DNA from: an uncultured Thiotrichaceae bacterium
GTDB lineage: Bacteria; Pseudomonadota; Gammaproteobacteria; Thiotrichales; Thiotrichaceae
Length of the DNA stretch: 7,877 bases
Direction of reading: 5' to 3'
Assembly (NCBI GenBank): GCA_937931765.1
Contig: CALHAO010000063.1
Coordinates: 1 to 7,877, forward strand
The notes below the pieces were generated by a model. That model did not search any database. It was given only the letters and a program-made list of their open reading frames with translations, and was not told the origin of the DNA. Shown here one piece after another: positions 1-5,390 of this stretch (position 1 is its first letter; each line of letters begins with the position of its first letter). A program made the translations under genes and the position numbers.

Positions 1-887
1 TAAGCCACAATCGTTGACTCAACATCAGCCAAACCCATGTTTTCAGTATTACGTAGAATCGGAACCACCAAACCACGCTCAGAAGATACTGCGATACCAA
101 TATCAGAGTAGTTGTGATAAACAATATCACTACCATCAATAGAGGCATTCACTTCAGGGAAGCGCTGCAATGCGATACTGGCTGCTTTAACGAATAAAGA
201 CATAAAACCAAGACGAGCGCCGTGGGTCTTTTCAAACAGGTCTTTATATTCGCTGCGGGTATCCATCAACGGCTTCATGTCGACTTCATTAAACGTCGTC
301 AGCATCGCAGTAGACTGCTTAGCTTCCATCAAACGTTCAGCAATACGAGCACGCAGACGCGTCATTGGCACACGATTCTCGCCGCGATCACCTTCACCAG
401 TTTTAACAACTGGCGCAGGTGCAGCAGGCTTAGGTGCCGCTGCAGGCGCAGAAGCAGGTTTTGCAGCAGCCTGAACGTCTTCTTTCAGAATGCGACCATC
501 TTTACCACTGCCCTGAACATCATCTTTACTCAGACCACCTTCAGCCATTGCCTTGCGTGCCGCAGGGCCACTTTTAGCGTCAGCTGTTGCCGCTGCCGGA
601 GTAGCTGTTTCAGCAGGCACTTCAGCCGCAGGTGCCGGAGCAGCCGCTGCACCAGCTTCCATTTTACCCAGTAGCTGACTACTAGTGACAACAGCGCCTT
701 CATCTTCCAGGATTTCTGTCAGTACACCATCTTCCATAGCGGGCACTTCCAGTACGACTTTATCTGTCTCGATTTCAACCAGGATATCGTCTTGCTTGAC
801 GCTATCACCGACTTGTTTATTCCAGGCAACAATGGTTCCGTCGGCAACCGACTCAGGTAAGACCGGTGTTAAAATTTCGCTACTCAT
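1..887 (-). CDS. sucB: 2-oxoglutarate dehydrogenase E2 (dihydrolipoyllysine succinyltransferase), C-terminus outside window
   Basis: Core E2 subunit of the 2-oxoglutarate dehydrogenase complex; it transfers the succinyl group from lipoyl-lysine to CoA in the TCA cycle (cytoplasm). I translated 295 codons from the ATG at 887 to the window edge without a stop. Residues 1-77 form a lipoyl domain with the motif EIETDKVVLEVPA, so K43 is the likely lipoylated lysine. An Ala/Pro linker follows, then a peripheral subunit-binding domain (about 107-140, GPAARKAMAE...GRILKEDV), a second Ala/Pro linker, and the start of the acyltransferase domain at about 165 (VPMTRLRARIAERL). The family is about 400 residues, so the active-site His/Asp motif lies outside the window. 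An AGAGGA ribosome site sits 10 nt before the ATG. TPVLPESV and the D-K-V lipoyl site favour SucB over the pyruvate complex E2. No sucA lies directly upstream, which is unusual. Confidence 0.93.
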   Translation of the reverse strand, partial: MSSEILTPVLPESVADGTIVAWNKQVGDSVKQDDILVEIETDKVVLEVPAMEDGVLTEILEDEGAVVTSSQLLGKMEAGAAAAPAPAAEVPAETATPAAATADAKSGPAARKAMAEGGLSKDDVQGSGKDGRILKEDVQAAAKPASAPAAAPKPAAPAPVVKTGEGDRGENRVPMTRLRARIAERLMEAKQSTAMLTTFNEVDMKPLMDTRSEYKDLFEKTHGARLGFMSLFVKAASIALQRFPEVNASIDGSDIVYHNYSDIGIAVSSERGLVVPILRNTENMGLADVESTIVA

Positions 888-1162
888 CCTGTAAACATCC
901 TCTTAATCAGTGTATTTGGTGGTCAGTAAGCTGCCAGCCTCTGACTGTTACGCAGAAACCACGTATCAGATCAGGCACCCCGCCCATGCTTACTTCTTTC
1001 GCTTTTTAAATAAAAGTCTTCTGAATGATATATATGTTGTTGTCAGGTTGCAGCCTTAGATTTTGCAGAGAGGGCAAAACAGACCTGAGTTATGAAGCAA
1101 AACTGACAGTAAAAAACACTTTTTTACCTAAAAACGACTGTCTAAGTAGTATGCTCTGAAAC

Positions 1163-1180
1163 ATAATTGTCGACAATTAT
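1163..1180. promoter_or_regulatory. 18-bp perfect palindrome, probable operator O1 of sucB
   Basis: ATAATTGTCGACAATTAT is a perfect 9+9 palindrome. It covers most of the -10 hexamer and the predicted start site of the minus-strand sucB promoter, the classic position for a repressor. The core TTGTCGACAA recurs at 1221-1230. The form (GT..AC half-sites around a short centre) resembles sites of FadR/FCD-type GntR regulators, but the regulator itself is not in the window and that assignment is inference. Confidence 0.7.
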
Positions 1181-1203
1181 ACGGTTAGAAGGCCATCTGT
1201 CAA
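1176..1203 (-). promoter_or_regulatory. Consensus sigma-70 promoter of sucB
   Basis: On the minus strand TTGACA (1203-1198) is followed by a 16-nt spacer and TATAAT (1181-1176), a 12/12 match to the sigma-70 consensus. The start site should fall near 1169-1170, giving a leader of about 280 nt before sucB. The -10 element overlaps the 18-bp palindrome, and the -35 element lies inside an imperfect inverted repeat TGTCA-N3-TGACA (1198-1210). A perfect promoter under overlapping operators suggests strong expression held in check by a repressor. Confidence 0.8.
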
Positions 1204-1220
1204 CCTGACAACCCCTTATA

Positions 1221-1230
1221 TTGTCGACAA
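1221..1230. promoter_or_regulatory. Second copy of palindrome core, probable operator O2 of sucB
   Basis: TTGTCGACAA is an exact copy of the central 10 bp of the 1163-1180 palindrome. The centres are 54 bp apart, close to five helical turns, so regulators bound at both would face roughly the same side of the DNA. It lies about 55 bp upstream of the predicted sucB start site. Binding is inferred, not shown. Confidence 0.6.
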
Positions 1231-1317
1231 AACCATCGGTTTTTTTCGCGGTGCAACATATTTCAGGCTAGCTCACCAAGCGCGACAAATATCCGGCCAT
1301 GTAGCGATGACGCTCCG

Positions 1318-1346
1318 CAAGCATGAAAGTCTTCGACTTTCACAGT
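1318..1346 (+). repeat. Hairpin repeat, copy 1
   Basis: A 29-nt unit identical to 1371-1399. It folds as TGAAAGTC (1324-1331), loop TTC, GACTTTCA (1335-1342), preceded by GCAAGCA and followed by CAGTCAC. The copies start 53 bp apart. A shorter relative, TGAAA-AGA-TTTCA, lies between them at 1355-1367. No transposase is present, so if mobile it would be a REP/MITE-like passive element; this is inference. Confidence 0.75.
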
Positions 1347-1370
1347 CACGCACATGAAAAGATTTCACCA

Positions 1371-1399
1371 CAAGCATGAAAGTCTTCGACTTTCACAGT
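1371..1399 (+). repeat. Hairpin repeat, copy 2
   Basis: Exact 29-nt copy of 1318-1346, with 8-bp stem 1377-1384 / 1388-1395 and loop TTC, followed by CAGTAAC. It ends 12 bp before the -35 element of the plus-strand promoter at 1411, so it is not part of that transcript. Confidence 0.75.
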
Positions 1400-1410
1400 A
1401 ACATTGCCAA

Positions 1411-1439
1411 TTGAATACGTATAGCATGCTGCCTATAAT
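1411..1439 (+). promoter_or_regulatory. Sigma-70 promoter for the DUF2058-mltA pair
   Basis: TTGAAT (1411-1416), a 17-nt spacer and TATAAT (1434-1439). The start site should fall near 1446, giving a leader of about 113 nt that contains hairpin repeat copy 3 just before the ribosome site. It is the best plus-strand promoter seen upstream of 1559. Confidence 0.7.
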
Positions 1440-1506
1440 CATTATTTAATGGATTGTAAGCTATTTAGCCACTCGTTTAAGTAAGACACATTAAGAAATT
1501 TCACTC

Positions 1507-1545
1507 GCAAGTATGAAAGTTGCTAACGCAAGCTTTCACAGTAAC
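1507..1545 (+). repeat. Hairpin repeat, copy 3 (diverged, in a 5' leader)
   Basis: The outer parts match copies 1 and 2 (GCAAGTATGAAAG and CTTTCACAGTAAC), but the centre differs: TGAAAG-TTGC, loop TAAC, GCAA-(G)-CTTTCA. The changed inner stem still pairs with one bulged G, so pairing rather than sequence has been kept. It lies in the predicted leader of the DUF2058 gene and ends directly against the ribosome-binding site (AGGAA, 1546-1550), so it could affect translation or mRNA stability. Confidence 0.6.
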
Positions 1546-1558
1546 AGGAACAAAAATT

Positions 1559-2104
1559 ATGACGTCTCTACAGGATCAATTGTTGAAGGCCGGGCTAGTC
1601 GACAAGAAAAAAGCTCAGTCAAATAAAAAGAAAAAAAACAAGCAGCACTATCAACAGAACAAAGGCCAGCAAAAAGAGACTGAAACTGATAAGGCCCGCA
1701 AACTCGCAGAGAAAGCTAAACAAGAGCAGGCTGAACGCTCACGTGAGCTAAATCGCCAACAACGTGAAGAAGCCGACCGTGTCGCTATTCAGGCCCAGAT
1801 CCGCCAGTTAATCACCATGAACCGCATCAACCGTAGCAGAGGCGAACTGGCGTATCAATTTGCGGATGGCAATAAAATTCAAAGCATTTATGTCACCGAT
1901 AAACTTCAGCAGCAATTAGCCGATGGCATTATTGCCATTGTCCGCTCAGGTGAAGGTTATGAGCTAATTCCGCGCCAGGTCATTGATAAAATTGTGCAGC
2001 GTGATGAAAGCTGTCTGGTTGTTTTGAATGACAGTAAGAATGAGGTGGCGGCGGAAGATGATCCTTATGCAGACTTCCAGATTCCTGACGACCTGATGTG
2101 GTGA
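1559..2104 (+). CDS. yaiL: DUF2058 family protein (YaiL-like)
   Basis: A 181-residue cytoplasmic protein of the DUF2058 family, whose E. coli member is YaiL; members are often labelled nucleoprotein or polynucleotide-associated, and no firm biochemical role is known to me. The start MTSLQDQLLKAGLVDKKK is typical. Residues 15-75 are extremely rich in Lys, Gln and Glu and should be helical or coiled-coil with basic patches, consistent with nucleic-acid contact. A compact domain follows (about 76-155). The tail is acidic and ends DPYADFQIPDDLMW, another family hallmark. I chose the ATG at 1559 because AGGAA sits 8 nt upstream; the frame stays open further back only to a TTG at 1520 inside a hairpin repeat. 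mltA begins 3 nt after the stop, so the two are likely co-transcribed from the promoter at 1411. Confidence 0.9.
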   Translation: MTSLQDQLLKAGLVDKKKAQSNKKKKNKQHYQQNKGQQKETETDKARKLAEKAKQEQAERSRELNRQQREEADRVAIQAQIRQLITMNRINRSRGELAYQFADGNKIQSIYVTDKLQQQLADGIIAIVRSGEGYELIPRQVIDKIVQRDESCLVVLNDSKNEVAAEDDPYADFQIPDDLMW

Positions 2105-2107
2105 TTT

Positions 2108-3232
2108 GTGTTTAACACATTCAAACTTACGTTTTGCACCTTTATTCTGCTTGGCATGTTATCCGGCTGCGATGATAAGGAAGAGATTATTGAGCAGCCA
2201 CCCACCAATCCGGCATGGAATCAACTGCCGGGCTGGCAGGATGACAAACACAGTGAAGCCTGGCCTGCCCTGTTAAATAACTGCAGGGTGATGCCCAAAA
2301 AGTCAGAAGTATGGAAGCCCATTTGCGCTGATGCAGCGACGCTGGTTAATCCGAATGATCAGACGGCAAAACAGTTTTTTGAAAAACACTTTGCACCACA
2401 ACAATTATTTGCTGAAGATGGCCGTGCCACCGGCTTTTTTACTGGTTACTACGAGCCACTGCTGCACGGTAGTTTCACAAAAGACGACACCTACAAATAC
2501 CCGTTGTACAGAACACCGGAAGAATTGTTGATTGTTGACCTGTCCTCTTTATACCCTGAATTAGAGGGTAAGCGGGTACGCGGTCGTGTGGTGGGCAACA
2601 AAGTTATTCCGTTTTATGACCGTGCTGAGATTGATAGCCAGGAAGAGCCACTCAAGGGTCAGGAAATACTGTGGGTGGATAACCGTGATGACGTATTTTT
2701 CCTGCAGATACAAGGCTCAGGCCGGGTACAATTACCCGATGGTCAAATAGTCGGCGTGGGCTACGATAACCAAAACGGCCATCCTTATGTCTCCATCGGC
2801 AAACGACTGATTGAATCCGGCAAAGTTGAGCGTAAACACATGAACCTGTTTACCTTGAAAGACTGGCTGGCCGAAAATGACGATGAAGCACAAGCACTGT
2901 TAAACGAAAACCCCAGTTATGTGTTCTTCAATCTCCGGGAGAATGCCGACGAAGGCCCGCGTGGCTCACTGAATGTGCCCTTGGTGGCTGAACGCAGTAT
3001 CGCCGTGGATCGTAAACGTATTTCACTAGGCTCGGCAGTATGGGTTGACACCCGCTATCCGGATGAATCTCCCCTGCAAAAACTGGTGTTTGCACAAGAT
3101 ACCGGCGGTGCTATACGTGGCGAGCTACGTGGCGACTTTTTCTTTGGCAACGGCGAACAAGCCGAATATCATGCAGGCCGCATGAAACAGGATTCTGCGT
3201 TCTATTTACTACAGCCAAAGCCTATGGAATAA
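2108..3232 (+). CDS. mltA: Membrane-bound lytic murein transglycosylase A, lipoprotein
   Basis: Cleaves the MurNAc-GlcNAc bond of peptidoglycan with formation of 1,6-anhydroMurNAc, for wall turnover in the periplasm. The 374-residue product starts with a lipoprotein signal (F-K-L-T-F...LLGMLSGC), lipidated Cys C21. The MltA domain follows with FTGYYEP, YPLYR, FFLQIQGSGRVQL, NGHPYVSIGK and NPSYVFF. The C-terminal 3D domain has AQDTGGAIRG, where D331 matches the catalytic Asp of E. coli MltA, and then GDFFFGNG...HAGRMK. Length and motif order are normal. The start is GTG; an in-frame TGA two codons earlier (the stop of the DUF2058 gene) rules out a longer form. Only a weak GGTGA lies before it, suggesting translational coupling to the upstream gene. 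C21 is followed by Asp-Asp, a pair linked to inner-membrane retention in E. coli. Confidence 0.95.
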   Translation: MFNTFKLTFCTFILLGMLSGCDDKEEIIEQPPTNPAWNQLPGWQDDKHSEAWPALLNNCRVMPKKSEVWKPICADAATLVNPNDQTAKQFFEKHFAPQQLFAEDGRATGFFTGYYEPLLHGSFTKDDTYKYPLYRTPEELLIVDLSSLYPELEGKRVRGRVVGNKVIPFYDRAEIDSQEEPLKGQEILWVDNRDDVFFLQIQGSGRVQLPDGQIVGVGYDNQNGHPYVSIGKRLIESGKVERKHMNLFTLKDWLAENDDEAQALLNENPSYVFFNLRENADEGPRGSLNVPLVAERSIAVDRKRISLGSAVWVDTRYPDESPLQKLVFAQDTGGAIRGELRGDFFFGNGEQAEYHAGRMKQDSAFYLLQPKPME

Positions 3233-3233
3233 A

Positions 3234-3241
3234 CGGTACTT
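3234..3241. repeat. Inverted repeat flanking 6S RNA, left arm
   Basis: CGGTACTT here pairs with AAGTACCG at 3473-3480; with one unpaired base the match extends into the adjoining TAAA / ATTTA. The arms overlap or adjoin the stop codons of the two converging protein genes and bracket the 6S RNA gene. The function is unknown and the match could be chance. Confidence 0.4.
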
Positions 3242-3268
3242 CACTATGCGCATCAAATGTATTAAACT
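3240..3268 (+). promoter_or_regulatory. Likely promoter of 6S RNA
   Basis: TTCACT (3240-3245), a 17-nt spacer and TAAACT (3263-3268), each 4/6 to consensus. The hexamers are placed so that transcription would start at about 3274, exactly the base of the predicted closing stem of the 6S RNA. It begins 8 nt after the mltA stop codon. Confidence 0.5.
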
Positions 3269-3273
3269 GTTCC

Positions 3274-3466
3274 GCAGGGACGGAGTTCTGGGATTCCCGT
3301 GATAGAGTGGATAATTTCCTTGAGCCTACTTATACACCCGGGAGCGACACTTTAGGTCTGTGTGCATGACTGCAAGTCGGTAAGCCTAACGAACTTTAGC
3401 GAAGCACCCACTTGAACCTCTGGTTCAAGGCTGAAGCTTTACACGATATTTTGGAGCCGTCCCCGC
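3274..3466 (+). ncRNA. ssrS: 6S RNA
   Basis: 6S RNA binds sigma-70 RNA polymerase by mimicking an open promoter and lowers transcription in stationary phase. The ends pair: GCAGGGACGG (3274-3283) with CCGTCCCCGC (3457-3466), one mismatch. In order, features shared with enterobacterial and Pseudomonas 6S RNA are CCTTGAGCC (3319-3326, the region copied into pRNA in E. coli), GTGTGCATG followed by a small hairpin and GTAAGCCTAA (about 3360-3389), and the near-invariant hairpin CTTGAACC-TCT-GGTTCAAG (3411-3429). The length of about 193 nt is normal. No U-run terminator is visible after it. The usual neighbour in gammaproteobacteria, the 5-formyl-THF cyclo-ligase gene (ygfA/fau), is absent; mltA lies upstream and a converging chelatase gene downstream. 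The exact ends are inferred from the stem. Confidence 0.9.
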
Positions 3467-3472
3467 CTTAAC

Positions 3473-3480
3473 AAGTACCG
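3473..3480. repeat. Inverted repeat flanking 6S RNA, right arm
   Basis: AAGTACCG, the reverse complement of 3234-3241. It lies between the 3' end of the 6S RNA and the stop codon of the converging chelatase gene. Confidence 0.4.
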
Positions 3481-3482
3481 AT

Positions 3483-3923
3483 TTAACCCTCCAGACACAC
3501 CGGATGAATACACTCATTCTGACTTTTCCCGCATAAACAATAACCTGCATTCACCGTATCCAAAATCAATCCTGCCATGCTCGGCGCTGCACCCAGATAA
3601 GTACCCAAACGTATACTGACATCAGGGTATTCCCGCTGTTTTTTTGCGACAATCTCCGGCACATCCTCAGCCACATGCCGTCCCGGCGACAAAAAATACG
3701 GCATGACAATGACTTCTTCAGCACCATCCGCCACACTGTTATCAATACCACTTTCAATGGAAGGCTCGGCTAGTTCCAGAAAAGCACAATCTACCCTACG
3801 AAAAGCATCACCGGCCTGCTCAGCCACTTGTGCAGTAATTTGTGCTACCGCTTCATTGGACAGCTGACGACGACTACCATGCGCAACAATCAGCAGGGCT
3901 TTCAAGGATGTGTTTGAATTCAT
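3483..3923 (-). CDS. cbiX: CbiX/SirB-type sirohydrochlorin chelatase with cysteine-rich tail
   Basis: A small class II chelatase-like protein (146 residues). Family members insert Co2+ or Fe2+ into sirohydrochlorin for cobalamin or siroheme. It has the N-terminal LLIVAHGSRR with metal-site H15, then a central VIVMPYFLSPGRHVAEDVPE with the second family His, H83. The length fits the short, single-domain form that dimerises. The last 20 residues are unusual: C129, C131, C138 and C143 with H140, a pattern CxC-x6-C-x4-C that might bind a metal or Fe-S cluster. The start ATG at 3923 has AAAGAG 8 nt upstream. It is the last gene of the minus-strand string, 37 bp after the SPOR gene. Which metal and which pathway it serves cannot be told from this window, since no other tetrapyrrole gene is nearby. 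Confidence 0.82.
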   Translation of the reverse strand: MNSNTSLKALLIVAHGSRRQLSNEAVAQITAQVAEQAGDAFRRVDCAFLELAEPSIESGIDNSVADGAEEVIVMPYFLSPGRHVAEDVPEIVAKKQREYPDVSIRLGTYLGAAPSMAGLILDTVNAGYCLCGKSQNECIHPVCLEG

Positions 3924-3960
3924 AATAAAGGCTCTTTAAAAATACGCACAAAATACGTCA

Positions 3961-4608
3961 CTAACGACAAGCGCGAGGAATCAATTGTAAGGAAGATGTT
4001 TGGTCAACAGCCTTACTCCAGGCCATGACAGGTGTATTGCTACCAAAAGGTTCATCGTAATCCAGCCAAAAAACCTGCCGCCCCTCCGTCTGCTCAACGT
4101 AACGCGCGTCATAACTCAGGTAACGGATATATTCAGTATGCCGCTGGGCTTTTTCCAAGGTATTGAAGAAACCCAGCGAAATAGCATTTTTGTACGGGCC
4201 ATCATCAATAATCAAGTGCTGTTTAACCTCAAATTCAGCAATATCCTTCACGATTTTCTGCGCGGCTTCCGGTGTCTCTTGCGCCGGGATATAAACCAGG
4301 TAATTCAGTGTTTCCAGCGTCTGTAATTTACGCATCTGCACCGCCAAGCCGTAATTACGGATACGCCCCATGACTAACTGTGACGCCCGTTCAGTGATAT
4401 ACGGCCCAATGGTATAACAACTGCTGTCACCACCCGTCGTAGCACTACTATAACTACCGGGTACCACACTATCGACCAGTTCAAGCGGCTGGATACCCGG
4501 CTCGGTAGCAGGCAATGCACTACTCGTGCCATTCTCCGGAAGCATAAGATTGGCGACAAACAACGACACATTCACCAACACCAGTGCCGTCAGTAATAAA
4601 TACCACAT
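3961..4608 (-). CDS. Membrane-anchored SPOR-domain protein
   Basis: A 215-residue protein (216 if the GTG at 4611 is used). Residues 2-23 are one hydrophobic segment (MWYLLLTALVLVNVSLFVANLML), so it is a single-pass inner-membrane protein with its bulk in the periplasm. A flexible Ser/Thr/Pro region follows. The C-terminal part has SPOR character: YLVYIPAQETPEAAQKIVKD, then ISLGFFNTLEKAQRHTEYI with the typical SLGxF...A signature, ending near 185. SPOR domains bind denuded peptidoglycan at division sites. An earlier stretch, CYTIGPYITERAS...GLAVQMR (about 65-95), looks like half of another SPOR unit. The start overlaps the coaX stop as GTGATG/TGA, so translation is probably coupled. A SPOR gene next to coaX recurs, to my knowledge, in other gammaproteobacteria. 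The specific role is unknown. Confidence 0.8.
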   Translation of the reverse strand: MWYLLLTALVLVNVSLFVANLMLPENGTSSALPATEPGIQPLELVDSVVPGSYSSATTGGDSSCYTIGPYITERASQLVMGRIRNYGLAVQMRKLQTLETLNYLVYIPAQETPEAAQKIVKDIAEFEVKQHLIIDDGPYKNAISLGFFNTLEKAQRHTEYIRYLSYDARYVEQTEGRQVFWLDYDEPFGSNTPVMAWSKAVDQTSSLQLIPRACR

Positions 4609-5390
4609 CACTCATACTCCGCAATGGCTTGCAAACCATCCATCAGCGCCGCCGGTCGTAGCATAAAATCACCCCGCAGCCACTCATGAAGACGCACAGC
4701 ATCGCCACCACAAATAATCTTCAACGGCTGCTCTGCCATCTTATCCTGCATACGCTGACAAATTCCTTCAATCGTGCCCACCAGTGAAAACAGACACCCC
4801 GAACCGATGGCGGCGGCGGTGTTATCTGTGAAAATTTGTGGATTATCCACTAATGATTTATCCATGTGTTTGGCCTGCGTACGTTGGAACAGGGAATCTT
4901 GTAATAAGCCCAGACCCGGAGTGATTAAACCACCCAAATGCACATTATCAGCAGTAATCGCATCCACCGTCACCGCTGTCCCACAATCAATAATAATCGC
5001 AGCATTGTACTCAGCTAACGACCGGGCAGCCGCTAAACCCACCAAACGATCCGCACCTAAATGCGCCGGGTTCGGATAAGCCAGCTTTATACCATAAGTA
5101 TCAGTCGTGCCGGACACTAATGACAACTGACAGCTAGTTAACTGACAAAGCTGTTCCACACCACGAGAGAAATCATCACCAAGCACATGTACTACTATCA
5201 TGCGTCGTGCGCCAGCATCGTGCAATAGCTCCGTAAGGATAGCCTGCGCTGCAGTAATTTTATCCAGGTCATCCGCATAGACACGTGCCTGCTGTTCGGA
5301 ACGCTGACCATTCTGCAGCCACGACCATTTTAACCGCGTATTCCCGGCATCCACCAATAAGGCCCTAAAAACCCCGTTCTCTCTCACCAT
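4608..5390 (-). CDS. coaX: Type III pantothenate kinase
   Basis: Phosphorylates pantothenate with ATP in the first step of CoA synthesis; the cytoplasmic type III enzyme is of the ASKHA fold and is not feedback-inhibited by CoA. The 260 residues carry the family motifs in order: VDAGNTRLKW (phosphate loop, D14-T18), GADRLVGLAAAR (112-123), IIIDCGTAVTVDAI (132-145) with D135 a candidate catalytic Asp, GGLITPGLGLL (153-163) and ICGGDA (226-231). The length is normal. The ATG at 5390 overlaps the end of birA by 7 bp, and its stop overlaps the SPOR gene start, so the three genes form a tight operon. Pairing of birA with coaX is common in bacteria and links two cofactor pathways feeding acyl metabolism. 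Confidence 0.95.
   Translation of the reverse strand: MVRENGVFRALLVDAGNTRLKWSWLQNGQRSEQQARVYADDLDKITAAQAILTELLHDAGARRMIVVHVLGDDFSRGVEQLCQLTSCQLSLVSGTTDTYGIKLAYPNPAHLGADRLVGLAAARSLAEYNAAIIIDCGTAVTVDAITADNVHLGGLITPGLGLLQDSLFQRTQAKHMDKSLVDNPQIFTDNTAAAIGSGCLFSLVGTIEGICQRMQDKMAEQPLKIICGGDAVRLHEWLRGDFMLRPAALMDGLQAIAEYE

Noticed and set aside
222..894. Plus-strand open frames over the sucB region
   Set aside because: Their products are low-complexity Ser/Arg/Cys runs, antisense to the Ala/Pro-rich linkers of sucB, while the minus strand gives a clear E2 protein.
1109..1127. GTAAAAAA-CAC-TTTTTTAC inverted repeat in the sucB leader
   Set aside because: Nearly all A/T pairs with little stability; probably chance in an AT-rich leader.
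888..1170. Riboswitch in the 280-nt sucB leader
   Set aside because: I looked for TPP, sucA-type and other known consensus blocks; only a short GGGGTGCCTGATCTGATA stretch is faintly TPP-like, without the partner segments.
1229..1246. AAAACC-ATC-GGTTTT followed by Ts, like a plus-strand terminator
   Set aside because: The stem is AT-rich, it overlaps the operator copy, and no plus-strand gene ends upstream.
1520..1558. Upstream TTG start for the DUF2058 protein
   Set aside because: It would add 13 residues translated from a hairpin repeat; the ATG at 1559 has a ribosome site and the family N-terminus.
4000..5079. Plus-strand open frames opposite the SPOR and coaX genes
   Set aside because: They are shadows of well-supported minus-strand genes with recognised motifs.
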